64,000 nucleotides of DNA. Origin: Sapria himalayana. Its lineage: Eukaryota; Streptophyta; Magnoliopsida; Malpighiales; Rafflesiaceae. Of this stretch, positions 1 through 13,215 are shown piece after piece. The position numbers were made by a program, and so were the translations under genes. Under the pieces are notes generated by a model. The model was given only the letters and a program-made list of their open reading frames with translations. It was not told where the DNA came from and did no database searches. Where the stretch lies: positions 8,972,391 through 9,036,390 of the forward strand of contig JAREIK010000801.1 in NCBI GenBank assembly GCA_029783825.1. The letters are read 5' to 3'. Numbering within the stretch: the first letter of the stretch is position 1; every line of letters starts with the position of its first letter.

Positions 1-760
1 TAATAACTATAAAAATGGAAAAACAAAGATTATAAGGTATGTAATTAGAATTGTGAAATGTAGCAAACAATTATAAAACTAAAAAAAAAATTAGAAGCCC
101 ATTTAAAAATTTATATAATTGCTTGTTCTTCATTTCACTAAAATTATAATAAAATAAATAATATCCGCCTCTATTTAATATTAAAAAAATTATATTACAT
201 GTCACATTTGGTATATGACCATGTATACCACATACTTCATATATATATATATATATTATAAAAATTTCTCATTTATTTATTAATGGTCTCCATTGATAAT
301 TAATTTATTTTTTATGTTTTTTCATTGACAAAATTTAATGTATTTGACATTGATAATTTATTTATTATTTTTATTATGTATAATATGTTTGTATAATTAG
401 TTATTACTCATTATTAATTTAGAAATTAATAATTATGAGATTGCAAATTTTTCTTTTTTTCTTTATTAATGCAATTTAATCCAATATATATAAATATCAA
501 ATATTTAGTTTTATATAAATGACAAAAATACAACTTATATATTTTGAACAATATTTAAGAAATTGGAACAGCATGCCTTATATGCTTTTTAACCAAAATT
601 ATCTAATAATTATTTTACTACAACTTATTTGTTAGTTTTATACAATATTGTAAAAATATTACTACATCTTTATTACAAATAGATCTCTATGTATATTATA
701 ATAATTCAAAAAATGTTAATATTATGTGTTATAGGAATAGAAAATATTATATGATCTGAT

Positions 761-3700
761 CATCAATCGATGAATATAAGACCGAAAGATGAGTTTTTAA
801 CTAATGAATTTGTAGATGGGATTGAGGAATTTATTGCATTTACTAAAAAATAATCTAAATTTATGGATGAAACAAAAATAAGATAATTATGTAATCCTCA
901 TCAATATTAAAATTAAAATTTTTGTGATATGGATACAGTTTGATATTATCTTGCAAAAAATAGATTTGTTAGGGACTATTATCTTTAGTGTGAACATGAG
1001 GAATTAGTTTTTCCACAAATAATTAAGTATTATGTACATAAAAATATTGATTCAAATGTTGTAATAAAATTTGTTAATCCTAACGATGCGTGTCAACCAA
1101 TTTTGAAGAATATTATTGGTCCTTCGTTAAATCTCGATGTCATTTACGATATCTCGATATCATCAGCAAAATAATTTTATGAAATACTTAAAGGCTTTAG
1201 AAGAAGAATTTGAGAAGGTAATTCATATGACCACTCAAAGTTATCTATGGTGGCCAGACTGATAAATTTAAATGTAGAGCATCCATTTTTTAGAAAGGAG
1301 TTATGATGACATATATTAATTGTTATCTGAATTTTTACCAAATAATAATATCATGACAGCTAGTTTTTATGGCACAAAAAAATTAATGCGAGGTTTGAGT
1401 TTGTCAGTTGAAAAAATATATTGCTATATTAATGAATACATGATATATTGGAGAATAGATAATGAAGCAATTGTATATAGTTTTTGTAACTATCCTTGGT
1501 ACAAAAGAAATATAACATATAAAATGTAAAAATTAAATATTCTTCACAAAAAGTTTTATTTCTCATTGACTCATTATTTACAAAGATTATTTTCATCTGA
1601 TGCTACTGCTAATGATATGAGTTAGCACAAAGAACATGTTAATGAAGATGACATGATGCATCATTGCTTAGATTTGCCTTCTTGGAAACATTTTGATGAT
1701 TATCATTCATATTTTGTAGATGAATGTTAAAATATTAGATTAGAGTTATGCATAGATTGATTTCAACTATTTGGACAAATATGGCAATAATACTCTTTAT
1801 AGTCAATTATTGTTATACCTTATAATTTATTAACATGAATGTACATGAAAAATAAATACATGTTTTTATGTGTTATCATGCCTGGTCTGAGAAATCCAAA
1901 TGAAAAATCAAATGTTTTTTTTGCAGCCACTTATAGTAGAGCTCAAAATTTTATGGGAGGACGGAGTCGATACATATGATATATCTAGAAAGTAGAACTT
2001 CAAAATGTGAGCGGTACTTATATGAATTATTAGTAATTTTTCTGCATATTCAATATTATCCAGATGAAGTATTATAGAGAAATTGGCTTGTCCTTATTGC
2101 ATGGAGTACTCGGAAGTATTATATCTTAGTAAAGAAGTAAAGACTTATTGTTTGATAATAACCATAAATTCTTACATGTGGAACATCTATTTCATATGAA
2201 TATTGATGTATTTAAGAAAAGCCATAAAGTCATTAAAAGTATACAACCTTTGAGGTTAGGTGACTAAATATTAGAAGTAATTGAAGATATGGTTTAAAAA
2301 ATATTATGGATATTGATGTAGATTGTATTAATGTGCAAATTTCAAAGAATTATCACTAGGGTTGGAAGAAAATAAAGTATTTTTTGGGATTTACCTTCTT
2401 GGTAAACAAATCTTACTAGACACAACTTAAGTGTGATACATATTGTGATAAATTAATTTAATAAATATTTTTAAAACTATAAAAAATATGGAAGGAAAAA
2501 TAAAAGATAATACCAAATCAATAGATGATTTGAAAGAAATATATTCAAGTCCAGAGTTACACAAAAAAAAAATCAATGAATAATTTCTCCAAGACTTGTT
2601 AGTCTTGAAAAGGATACAAAAGAAGTTTTGTGCAAATGGCTGATGGAGCTCAGGTTTTTTAACAGATATGTATCTAACATGGGAAGATGTGTTGATATAA
2701 AAAAGCATAAGTTATTGGAAATGAAAAGTCATGTCTGCTATGTGTTCATTTAAAGGCTAATACCTATAGCATTGCTTAAATTACTTCCACAAAATATTTG
2801 GGAAGTATTAACTGAAATAAATATATTTTAAGAATCTCATTTGTAATATCAAAAGAAAAAAGAAATGCAGCAATAACAAAATGACATCCCCAATATTTTA
2901 TGTAGACTTTAGCTTCTTCAACTCCATTGAAAATCTTACGGTCCACATGCCTTATGAATCCATGATAGCAAACCTTGTGCAATACAGATGAATATATCCA
3001 TTTGAGAGGTAATATAATTTTAATTTGTTATTCTAAAAGTTTTAATGAATCCACTAAATATATTTGTTCTAATATATATCTATTTCAGGTATCTTAGAAA
3101 ATTAATAAATAATATTCGAAATAAAGACAAAGTTGAAGGATAAATATACATTGCCTAATTGGTTGAAGAGGCTTTGGTAATTTGTGCATACAACTTTGTA
3201 CCACAATTATATAATCAACATAGCAAATTATCACCAAATAATATATATGGTATGGAGGATGGATCATAAGAAAATGATATACTTTCTATTTGTAGACATG
3301 CGGGTATATCATATGGTAGAGCAACATCAAGATATTTTTTGAAAGACCTAGGGTATCATGTTGCGCACACATATATTTTGTTGAACTATGAGGAACTTAC
3401 ACATTATACTAAATAAGGCAACTTATTTGTCATTTATTTTGTTTGTCATTGTATACAAATGTAATTTTATATTCTAATCTAATTTCATATTCTCATTTAT
3501 TTGTCATTATATGCGATACAACATTTTAATTGTTCAACATATCTTCAATTTTGTTTTTGAAGAATAATTGCTCAAGAATTAAGGCAAAGAGAGGCACATA
3601 TTGATGATGATTCAATTGTTCCAATGCTTGAAAAAGAATTTGCAAATTAGTTTGAAAAATATAACAGTATATAACTTATCTTTCTTGGCTTTACACAGTT

Positions 3701-4484
3701 ACGTGCAATATTATATATATGAATTTATCCTTTATTATTTTGTAAGTATAATTTTTTTCATTAAAATATATGTAATAGACATATGAAAGATCTTGCAAAA
3801 GGATCATTACGAAGTTTATTGGCATATCCCATATATTATGTAAATGGATAAAAATTTCACACTTAGAAACATGGCTCAAATAGAGCTACAATGAAATGTG
3901 GTATTTGCATCAAGGGATCTAACTATACTGCGTGTACTACAAATTTTCATGGTCAGCTAATTAAAATTCTACATGTTGAATATCCTATTTTATTGGTTAA
4001 CAGGATTATTCTATTTAAGTGTGAATGATTTGATCATATTCCAAATATGAGTATTATAATTCATCATCAATACAATTTTATTGATGTACACCATAGTAAA
4101 TTTTATTATAAGTACGAGCTATTTATTATTGCGATACAAGATCAACAAGTGTATTACACCACTAATCCAACCATAAGAAGAAATCGATGTCACTAGTGGG
4201 CAATGTGTAAAATAAAACTTAGATCAACTATTTAAGTTTTTGAAAAGGATATTATGATCACTCCATCACTTATATCAGTATTTCAAGAGAATAATATGGA
4301 ACTTCATTCAATTATTCATAGGGTAGATGATTGCCTTCAAACTTTACATCTTGAGGGTGGAATATATTTGGTCATTGATGATGACAATATTGAAAAAATT
4401 AATGAGGAGGAATTAGTTACAGAATCATATGATGGTGAATATGTAGATAGAAATGATTTCTTAGAAAATTCTAATGATGACTAG
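761..4484 (+). pseudogene. TNP2-like CACTA transposase remnant
   Basis: This is the remains of the CACTA transposase that would cut at the element ends. Reading across frames gives, in order: an N-terminal transposase-associated domain at about 785-900 (DEFLTNEFVDGIEEFI, then KFMDETKIR); the start of the TNP2 domain at 1,190-1,530 (EHPFFRKEL, then SFYGTKKLMRGLSLSVEKI and a degraded Cys-rich segment); the TNP2 core at 1,590-2,000; a DUF4218-like part at 2,720-3,420 (YLRKLINNIRNKDKVEG, HSKLSPNN); and a DUF4216-like part at 3,880-4,210 (FHGQLIKILHVEYPILL, QVYYTTNP). The acidic C-terminal tail is still open at 4,254-4,484. Stops and indels occur in every domain and the usual zinc-ligand cysteines of the TNP2 start are partly lost. 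Domain names come from recognising conserved motifs, not from a search. Confidence 0.82.
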
Positions 4485-4699
4485 AAATTTATTGACTGCC
4501 TTATTATTTTCTCATTTTTATTTTGTAATCATTAAAAAGTGGATGTTAAATTCAAGTAATTTAATTGCTTTTTCTAATATTAATGTGGCTATCATTATGT
4601 TTTGTTATTATGTCATTTTTATAAAATGTTTTTATTATCTCTATTTATTTCAATGTTTATGCAAAGTCATTGAGGATCTCAATTTGTGAGGAGAGGTAG

Positions 4700-5560
4700 A
4701 AGATGACTGCTAATAGTTTTTGGATGAGAAAAGCTACATGTATCTAGTGATGACAACATTACAAACATCTTTTTGCATTCTCCTACATGTATGGAGGAAA
4801 CTTTGGCATCATCTCATCATGAAATACACAGATTTACTATGACTATATTCCATATTTGTCTCATTTTTCACTAAGAGATAATGTTAGTTCCATTCTACCT
4901 ATCTTAGAAGGCCCATGCATTGATACTTTAGCAGCGGCAATGATAACATATTCATAATGCTTAACTTACATGCCACGTTATGAGAAAATCTTCATTTAGC
5001 TTACAATTAAAAATAAATAGTAAGTAGCTTTCTTAAATTTACTATATGTATTCATCATCATTTTTTATTTTTATCATTTAAATTAATTATAAAATAATAT
5101 GTGAATGAAATTATAAATATATTACTAATTTTGAATTTTGTTATTCTACGATAATAACAATGAATCATATTGCTACTTATTTTTGATTATTATTTATAAT
5201 AAAAATAAATTTTTTGTTTACAAGTTTTGAAAAATAAATATAAATAAAATAAAATTTAACTTAGTAGCACGCAAAATATATATATTTTGTTTATATGTAT
5301 ATGTAGGTGATGATTTTAAAGTACTTACAAGTTTATTCCTTCTACTTCTCATACAATTGGGAAGATATTTAAGAAGAAACTATATGAAAATATTTTATAT
5401 TGTATTATTGTATTTGGTGCCCCCAAGTATGAAAATATTTTATTTGGAAGAATTTGAGGTACATTTTTTATGTATTTACTTTTTTTTCAATTTGGTATAA
5501 TATAATTTACTCTTAAAATAAATGCATTATATAGTATTATTATTTTATTTGGTTTTTACA
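4700..5560 (+). other. CACTA-1 spacer between its two genes
   Basis: AT-rich sequence with no convincing reading frame. The parts at 4,790-4,930 and 5,300-5,460 match the equivalent stretch of CACTA-2 (about 54,590-55,260, reversed), so this is element DNA, probably introns or the intergenic part between the transposase and the second gene. Confidence 0.6.
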
Positions 5561-5580
5561 AAAATAAATACAAATGGAAT

Positions 5581-6823
5581 AATACTTTGGTCGTACCAGT
5601 GAAGGATACATGGAAATATATGACAATAGTGAGATACAATGACAAGCTTGGAAAATTGAAAAAAAAGTATGGTAAAGATACAAAGTCTAATAATATCTCC
5701 TTAGTATTTGGATACAGTGGTGGGAATACTATAATAGTGAGGAGTTCAAGGCCTTGTTCCATGTGGCTTCATATAATCATCGATCAGAAAAAGCAAATGA
5801 AAGACTAAGATCTTCAAAACATATTAGAGGTTCAAATGTGGCATACCAACAATTGGTAGATTTGGTATAATTATCTTTTATTTTTTGTTATTATTTAAAT
5901 TTTTAGAATCCAAATGATAATATTTATGTCATAATGAATGATGTACCTTAATAGTAACTAGTATTTATTTTCAGGAGGATGAGTTGGGAGGTCCACCGAT
6001 ACCATTCGAGGTATTCGAGCAAATGCACAAGAAGAAAAATGAATCATTTATGGTCAAACACTCAAATGATATAAAAGTGAATTTTTCATTTTATGCTTAT
6101 AGTTTCATTTGACATTTGCAAATAATAAAAAAAATAAAAAAATTGATTATTTGACATTAATTGTAAATATAATGCAAACTCATGTATATTATTTACCATA
6201 ACTAATGTAAATTTTTACCATATTTTTTTAAGAATTTTGTAGTCATGTAGTAGTGAGATGACAATTTCTTATTCCAATATAAAATTTCTTTTAATATAGC
6301 AATTGATGAGTTATGTTGTATTTTAACATTTGTAGGAAGCTATAGAAAATATGGTTGGAATTACTTCATAATTGATAGATATTTTTATAGAGGCGCAAGA
6401 GATTGAAGTTTCGCATATTTGCCTTCAGGCTGTCAGAGTGGAGCTAAAAAAATGACAAGTGTATGGTCTTGGTACCCATACATTAGCATTTTATCCATGT
6501 TCTGTTTGGAGTTCTTCATCATCATCTTCTAGGTACATTAACATGTTTGATGAAAGATTTCACGAGGAGATGCAGGATATTCAAGATAAATTATAAAGGA
6601 AAAATGAGGAGATGCAACAAAAGAATGAAGTGATACTAAAAGAATTTGAATAATTGAAAAAAAAAGAGAGGCAAAAAGATTGAAAAGAGAGGAAAAAATG
6701 TAACAAAAGATTTCGAAGAAAGAGAAAATAATATGCAGGTTGGGAGAGGCATCAACTATTTTTCATCATTTTGAAGAGAATCCATCCATGTTTCTGGAGG
6801 ACAATATTCACCAGGAGAATGAC
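5581..6823 (+). pseudogene. Transposase_24-like (Ptta/En/Spm) second CACTA gene, degraded
   Basis: The second protein of plant CACTA elements is thought to bind subterminal repeats. Fragments in order: YMEIYDNSEIQWQAWKIEKK at 5,610-5,670; EEFKALFHVASYNHRSEKA and LRSSKHIRGSNVAYQQLVDL at 5,735-5,865; an intron-like AT-rich gap; EDELGGPPIPFEVFEQMHKK and SFMVKHSNDI at 5,974-6,080; a further gap; then EAIENMVGI, a Ser-rich stretch and a charged coiled-coil tail (EEMQDIQDKL, RKNEEMQQKNE) at 6,340-6,700. The gaps match the gaps in the CACTA-2 copy and may be true introns. Several stops interrupt it. The family name is inferred from the conserved pattern of short motifs and from its position after TNP2. 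Confidence 0.72.
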
Positions 6824-7139
6824 TAATAGTTATTTGTGATGTGTTATTAATTTTTTGCAACGTATGTTTTTGATTTGAAATTATAAATTTTGTGTTAATC
6901 TTTTTTTAATTACTCTATAAATTGTATTTTCAAATTTATGGATATTTATGTTTGTTATCTGATATTTTATTCTATGGTGGATGTTATATGAATGACATTT
7001 GATGAATAATATGTGGATATAATTATTTGGTTGCATATCATATAGTTTCTATATGTAATTGTATATTGTATACAATATACAGAAACTATACAATACAAGT
7101 GGAATTTATTCTTGTTGTAGACAATAGAATCATAATTTT

Positions 7140-7450
7140 CTATTTCTAAATATATTTCTAAATAGAAATGAATTCTTGCATTTCTTTGATGATTTGTCGC
7201 TTATTTAGAAATGGAATATACATTTTTTACATTTACGCTTTAAAATTAGTGATGGAATCCAACACCCCTTTGCCATCATAAAAAGCCATCACTATTTATA
7301 TAAATGTTGTTGCATAATCCGTTTCATAAAGTTGGAAAAGATTATTATAGAAATGGAACTAATTCATTTATAAATCCATCATTATTCAACCATAATGACA
7401 AAATTCATAAACAGAATAGGGCATTTCCAATTACTTCTTTTCTTATAGTT
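7140..7450 (+). repeat. CACTA-1 3' subterminal repeats and terminus
   Basis: Repeated, often inverted, motifs such as TTTCTAAATA, TAGAAATG and TTAGAAATGGAA occur here and also at the ends of CACTA-2 (52,877-52,930 and 57,830-57,870). They are the expected position and type of transposase-binding subterminal repeats. The terminus at 7,440-7,450 reads TTCTTATAGTT. Confidence 0.6.
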
Positions 7451-7471
7451 TAAAGATACATTTTCTAAACA

Positions 7472-7562
7472 CACACACACACACACATATGTATATATAT
7501 AACTTTATATTATAAATAAAATTTTGAAAATAATTATGTTAATAACTATATATATATATATA
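7472..7562. repeat. CA and TA microsatellites flanking CACTA-1
   Basis: An (AC)n tract at about 7,471-7,487 passes into (TA)n tracts. It starts some 20 bases beyond the CACTA-1 3' end, the same sort of flank that surrounds CACTA-2. Confidence 0.8.
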
Positions 7563-8190
7563 TTTTAAAAAAATTTGGGTTACTAGGGTTGACCCCACCC
7601 TTGTTCCAATCCAATATTTCAAACATTTTGGGATGCAACAAGTTGGGCTAGGCTGAGGATCAATTCGAACTCAATCTCAATCAAAAAAAAGGTATACTTA
7701 AGTTATAACCTAATAATAGTTTCAATCCAACTAAATTCTAACTTGAACTTAGATCATGAAACTAAGGTTGATCTCGATTTGGGCCAGATTATGTCAAGTT
7801 GTGTCAAATTACATCAATGGTAACATTGAAATATTTCTCAAAAATAATTAAAATTACATGTAATTTTAATGTTTTACATTAATTATATGAGAAAATAATA
7901 TTATGATAGTAATATTTTGATTTTATACGAAACAAACAAAATATGTGATTACTTGACTTATAAAATGATATTATATGTTTTTCATATAAAGTAGAATTAT
8001 ATTCTAATATATTTTACATCTAAGGAAATTATTATATTTTTTACTAAGTGGAAAATACTCTAATTATCACACATTAAAGAAATAACCGTTTGTTTATGTC
8101 TAGGAAGATCTAATAGCATTTACAATTATATTATATATTTACTAGTTTGTTTAGCTGCAACATATCACACCTTTGTCATAGAATTTGATA
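7563..8190. other. unassigned AT-rich stretch
   Basis: No gene. A region at 7,585-7,830 with TTGGGCTAGGCTGA and repeated TCAATC/TCGAAC words looks like part of an old repeat, and the rest could be a decayed 3' LTR of the copia remnant that follows. Neither end could be fixed. Confidence 0.4.
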
Positions 8191-8197
8191 TGCCAGA

Positions 8198-10245
8198 TTA
8201 TAACTTTAAAATCCAAATTTTAGCTCCTTTAGCAAGAGTAAATACAAAATTAGTGGTGTACTTACTATTATCATTATTTTCTACATAATTTGAACCAACA
8301 TAGCTTCTAAGAACATGATCTAAACCTTCATAATATATTACAATATTTAAGGTATTCTTGATATATCTTAAAATATTATTTACAAAACTTAAATGTTCTT
8401 TACTAGGATTTGCCATGTGTTGACTAATAAGTACTAATTCATATTGCTTGTGTAATATTTGGTCTTAGACAAATCATAGCAAACATTAAAATTTTTATAG
8501 TTGATGCATTTAGTATGTAAGATATTTCCATCCTATTTACTTCACTATTAAGATTCACACTTGTTGATAACTCGAAATTAATAGTAAGAGGAGTAAACAT
8601 TAGCTTTAAATCATGCACATTGAAATGTCACAAGACTTTCTTGATATAATTCTTTTATAAAATTCGAATCTTCCTATTATTTAATCTTAGTAAATTTTCA
8701 TTTCTATGATTATATTTGATAATCTCAAATCTTTCATTTCAATTTCTCTTACCAAATATGTCTTCAATTTTTATACATGATTATTATTGGGTTCTACTAT
8801 CAATGTATTATCTATATACAAAAGCAAGAAAATGAAATTATCATCTCCAAATGTTTTGTAATATGGACAAAGATTTGAATTAAGTATATTGTATTAAAAA
8901 CTTATGATAAAGGAATCAAATATCTTATATCAGCATCTTATGCCATATTTGAGAATATATAAAGATTTATTCAATATATACACTAATTTTTTTCTTTCTT
9001 TTTCTTCAAAACCTTATGGTTATAATATTTATATTTTTTCTTCAAGTTCTCTATGAGCAATATAATTTTTATATTTAACTACCCTAATTGTAAATTATAT
9101 ATAGTACATATTTATCAAGACTACTTGGACTTTTGCAAGTCGAATAAAAAAGAAAAATATTTCATTAAAGTTAGCATCTTCTTTTTAAACATATCCTTTG
9201 ACTAATAGTTATGCACGATACTACTCTACTTGATCATCATTATTATGTTTGATCTTGTGCACTCATCATTTTTAATGGTCTTTCTTTTTCATAGTAGAAT
9301 AACAAAGCTCCTATATCTTGGTTATATGGGTAGTTTCAATTTTTCTTGCATTATTGTCATCAAAAATGAAACTTCTTGCTTTTTTTGTAGCTTATACAAA
9401 ATTAATGGTTTTCTATCATCTATTAGTAGATAGTAAACAATACTATCCTTCATAATATAATATAAGTGCCAAGTTGGTTCTCTCCTCTTCAAATTTAATC
9501 ATTGCACCTTAAATACTTGAGACATGATATTTGTTCATTATGCTCTAGTAATTCGTGTTCTGATTATTTGTTTCTAACAAATTTTAATAGTTTTCATATT
9601 ATCTCATTTTTCTTTCTTTCAGCATGTGTTCTTCAAAGATGACATATCTACTAATAAAAAACTTGTATATAGTTTCATACCACAAGTGATATTCCTTCAG
9701 TCCATCATCATATCTCAAGAATATATATTTTTTGGATTTTGAATCTAATTTTCATATTTCTTGGGTATTATACATAATTTATATAGGACTTCCAAATAAA
9801 TGTATGTAAGATTAGTCAATTAGCTTACTATTTTCATTGGCATCTTCAATTCAATCATAATTGATGATGACTGATTGATCACAAAATAGGTAGCTTTGAT
9901 ACTTCTACCCAAAATGACTTAGTCTAGTCATTCTTATATTTTTTAATATACCTCTTGTTCATTCTAATATGGTTCTTTTCATCCATTCAAATCAACTTGT
10001 TGTGGAGTATATGTCATCACATATTATTTTTTGATGTATTCTCATTGATAAAATTTATCAAATTCACTACTAGTATATTTTTCCCATTATTAGTCCTTAG
10101 ATACTTAATTTTCTTTTCACATTCAAGTTCTACTTATACTTTAAATATTTTAAAAAATAAAAACATGTCTACCTTACTTCTACTCAATATCTCATGGAGT
10201 AGTATTTGTTATGTCAAATACTAAATAATACTAATTATTTTGATG
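8198..10245 (-). pseudogene. Copia segment A: RNase H, reverse transcriptase and integrase C-terminal part
   Basis: Read on the minus strand from 10,245 downward, this is the second half of a Ty1/copia polyprotein. Integrase core and C-terminal traces lie at 9,600-10,225 (opposite strand shows the usual post-core order). Reverse transcriptase runs from about 9,340 to 8,500, with a Tork/Tnt1-like FLLLYIDNTLIV where the family has YVDD (8,807-8,818), followed by YLVREIEMKDL. RNase H begins with MANPSKEHLSFVNNILRYIK at 8,416 and continues to 8,198. The second catalytic Asp of YVDD is Asn. Frames break often, so it is dead. It aligns with segment B (13,216-15,650) at roughly three bases in four over the shared RT-integrase part. 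Confidence 0.75.
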
Positions 10246-10249
10246 ATTA

Positions 10250-12745
10250 TTTATGACATGCTTGTATTGAAATAAGCAATAAATAGAATACTTTTACTAA
10301 ATTATAGTTTTGATAGATTATAACAAAAAGTAGTGAAGGTGGGTTATTTTTAAGTAAAATGTGAGACTTTGAGGACTATTGAGAAGGAGGGAAGTAGGGT
10401 GTCATGTAAACTCATAATATTTCTTGTGTTATAACTTTGTTTTACCTCATTAAGCTTTAGGGTAGTTTTAGCATCCATTCTTAGTTGAAGCATTATACAA
10501 ATAGTCATGATAATCTCCATATGTCATGACTTAATCACCTTATTGACACAATTATTTCAATATGCAATATAATCTTTATGGTTGTAAAACTTTATTGGAG
10601 TCATAACTATACAAGCTCATAATATTTTTTATGAATGAAATATAAATTATATATCACAACAAACAAGTATCCCATTAGAGCTAAAATCTAGGATAGCCTC
10701 CAGCACTATGCCTTTCTAATTACAAAGCCACTAAGTTTAAGGCAAAAGCTATTGTGCTATTTTTAGTACCATGCCTTAGAGTTATAGAAAGTTTCATAAA
10801 GCAATACTCAAGTTGTGGTTATTATGAAGTCCACTACTTTTGCTCTAGTGAAATGACCAAAGCCACGATTTATTTCCAATGATGTGACTTTTAGTTATAA
10901 TACTAATTCACAACATTTTCAATGTTGTGACTTAGTATTATATATGTTTAATGTATAACCACCATGACCATTCCTAGCAATGTGGTCATCTATCATAAGA
11001 TAGAGACCAGGGTTGAGTTTTATTTCTAGAATAATTACATTGATCACTTTCTAACTTTAGAATCATGACTTAGTGTTTTAGAATACCATTTCCAACATAA
11101 TGGCATTCTAAAGCTAGAAAGTGTGATAAAATCATAACTCATTCCTAAAGTCACGACTTTCTATTATAGAGATGGAAGAATAAAGTCATGACATTTCTAA
11201 AAGTAATGACTTCCAAATTAAATTTTATACCCATCCATTCAAGTTTAAAAGTACAAAATATGAAATTTCAAGAGAATTATAGAGAACAAGAAAAGAGATG
11301 AAAAACTAAGATTTTGTGAATGAAATTTCACCAAAACCTAGGAAAGATCCATGAGAAAATGGGTGATGCAATCCACAAGCATAATCCCTAGAGACACATG
11401 AATTTGACTCCACCTAGGAGAAAATTCAAAAGCACAAATGAGTATTATGGGTTTATATTTTGGTTCTTATGTACTCTTGAGGGCTATCATTGGGAACCAA
11501 AAATTCCAAGAGATATATTTTGAAATATCTCGTTTAAATTTCTCCCCAATGTCATGCTAAATTGAGGTATAATATTATTATATTTGATTTTATGTGATAG
11601 GTGATTAATAAATGATTTTATATTTGGATTTTGTTGTAGTTTGATTATTGATGGAGCTGTTATTTATGTAAAACTAAAATTAGGATTTTACTATTAGTGG
11701 GTTTATACATAATATTATGGTGGATAGTGACTTGCAAGCTATGAAAAATACTCATGCATAATAATAGGAAGGAAGTGATAGTCTTTCTAATCATGTTGTA
11801 TGACACAAACTTTAATGTTAAAACCTTACATTGAGATAAGTTAATCATGTGAGTATGATGCTTATGAAGCTAAAAGTATAAATACTTTTATATGTCAATC
11901 TATTATGCATATATTAGAAGAAATGACTCTCAATTGATGTAGGTATTTGATAAAATATTTTTCTAAGGGTTTTACTTTTAGAATGTGAGTCACATGTCAT
12001 AATGGTAAATGATTATATGTAAGTCATGAAACATGGATGAGTGGAGGTGACTCATATGCGGTGACGTTCCTATGATTTATTTTTCATCATATGATTCTTA
12101 TCTATGAGATTTGATAAAATATATATATTAATTGTATGAGTATGCCACTTTCAAAATTGAAAGTATAAATTTTTTACTACAACATCAATTTACATATATA
12201 TGATGCATGTTGTCAGAGAATAAGAATGTACATATAAAGAAACCATTAAGGGTAATTAACAAGTTGCCTAAAAAGTATAGACTTATGAATAATTTTTAAG
12301 CATGTATGATTTGTCATTTTGGTAATAAAATACATAGGGAATATGTATGAGGGGACTATCATTGGGAATGACCTAATATTTAATAACTACCTTGTATACC
12401 AATATAGTAATAAGGTATTTTCACAATAATCCTACATTCATTCTATAACCAAGTAATTATATACATACTATTTAGACAACTCATTATGTAGAATGAAATG
12501 CACCAACCCTAGAACCTAATATTCTTACCAATAACCAAATTTTATCTTTTCAACTAGAGCAATAAATTGACTAATAGTTGATTGATTGAACTACATACAT
12601 AATTTCTATGGGATCGATATTTGAAAGTTTATTTTACTATTTGCATGACCCATGTACTCATGAGACTATTTAGATGAGAGAGCCTCACTTAATGTTGTTT
12701 TGAGACTTTGCCTAATCTTGAAAATTAGACATCTTAATAAAATTA
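10250..12745 (+). repeat. gypsy LTR-like repeat R1, copy 1 (probable solo LTR)
   Basis: This segment interrupts the copia integrase: RT-integrase homology stops near 10,240 and resumes near 12,750. It has no coding potential. It aligns with 15,660-19,200, with 22,450-23,026 plus 32,972-34,480, and with 34,720-36,940, all in the same orientation. Shared landmarks are the GTCATGAC-rich part (10,523; 11,185), the phrase around GGGAACCAAAAATTCC (11,490), and a 3' part with TTCTATGGGATCGATA (12,607) resembling the end of Athila-type LTRs. A short TAAATA occurs near both edges (10,240 and 12,755) and could be the target duplication. Exact ends are uncertain. Confidence 0.6.
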
Positions 12746-12749
12746 CAAC

Positions 12750-13215
12750 AAATTGCCATAAATAAAAAATATGATGTATTTTGTACTTCCTCGTAATAGG
12801 AATTAATACTTCCCAAACATCAAAATGAATTAGTTTTAAGAATTATTTACTATAGTATTAAACTTTTTGAACTTAAATCTATATTGCTTACTATTTACAC
12901 AAAACTCATGAAAGAGTAACAAAATTTTTTAAGCCCTAGAAGAAACCCATGTTCAACAAGAAATTTGTAATCCCATTCTGACATATGACCAAGCTTATGA
13001 TACCACATCATTATTAATTATTTAATTGAACTTTCTTTCTTATTGTGTTTCTCCTATAAGCATTAATTGTTTTGTGAATATCTTTTCTATTTTCATTACA
13101 ATAAGTGCCCCTTTAACTATTTTAATGGTTCTAATTTGAACAAATGTTTTATACCCATCATTATCTAATTTTTCTAAAGAAAATAATTTTTTCTTTTAGA
13201 GCCTTCACGTCATAA
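12750..13215 (-). pseudogene. Copia segment A, continued: integrase N-terminal and protease-side part
   Basis: This matches 14,545-15,000 of segment B (for example AAATGAATTAGTTTTAAG at 12,823 and 14,610), and it is the upstream continuation of the integrase broken at 10,245. Minus-strand fragments resemble the start of the copia integrase core (LIHFDVWE). It ends abruptly at about 13,215, where RT-region sequence of segment B begins, so the junction marks a duplication or nested insertion. Confidence 0.6.

Larger units (their letters stand above)
1..7450 (+). mobile_element. CACTA-1: decayed En/Spm-type DNA transposon, 5' end cut by window edge
   Basis: The segment carries the two gene remnants typical of plant CACTA elements in the usual order: a TNP2-type transposase (761-4484) followed by a Transposase_24-like gene (5581-6823). 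The 3' end is placed at 7,450, where the minus strand reads AACTATAAGAAAAG, a one-base variant of the family's CACTA terminus. Subterminal TTTCTAAATA/TAGAAATG motifs lie at 7,140-7,215. The element is a sister of CACTA-2 (52,581-57,883): even the non-coding 5' region aligns (545-760 with 56,750-56,960 reversed). CACTA-2 has about 1.1 kb upstream of its transposase start, so the 5' terminus here should lie several hundred bases before the window. Many stops and frameshifts make it inactive. Confidence 0.85.

Noticed and set aside
2427..2982. two minus-strand open frames
   Set aside because: They are antisense to the TNP2/DUF4218 part of CACTA-1, whose plus-strand fragments are recognisable.
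9955..10224. 89-codon plus-strand open frame
   Set aside because: Antisense shadow of the copia integrase on the minus strand; the same shadow appears at 14,227-14,544 over segment B.
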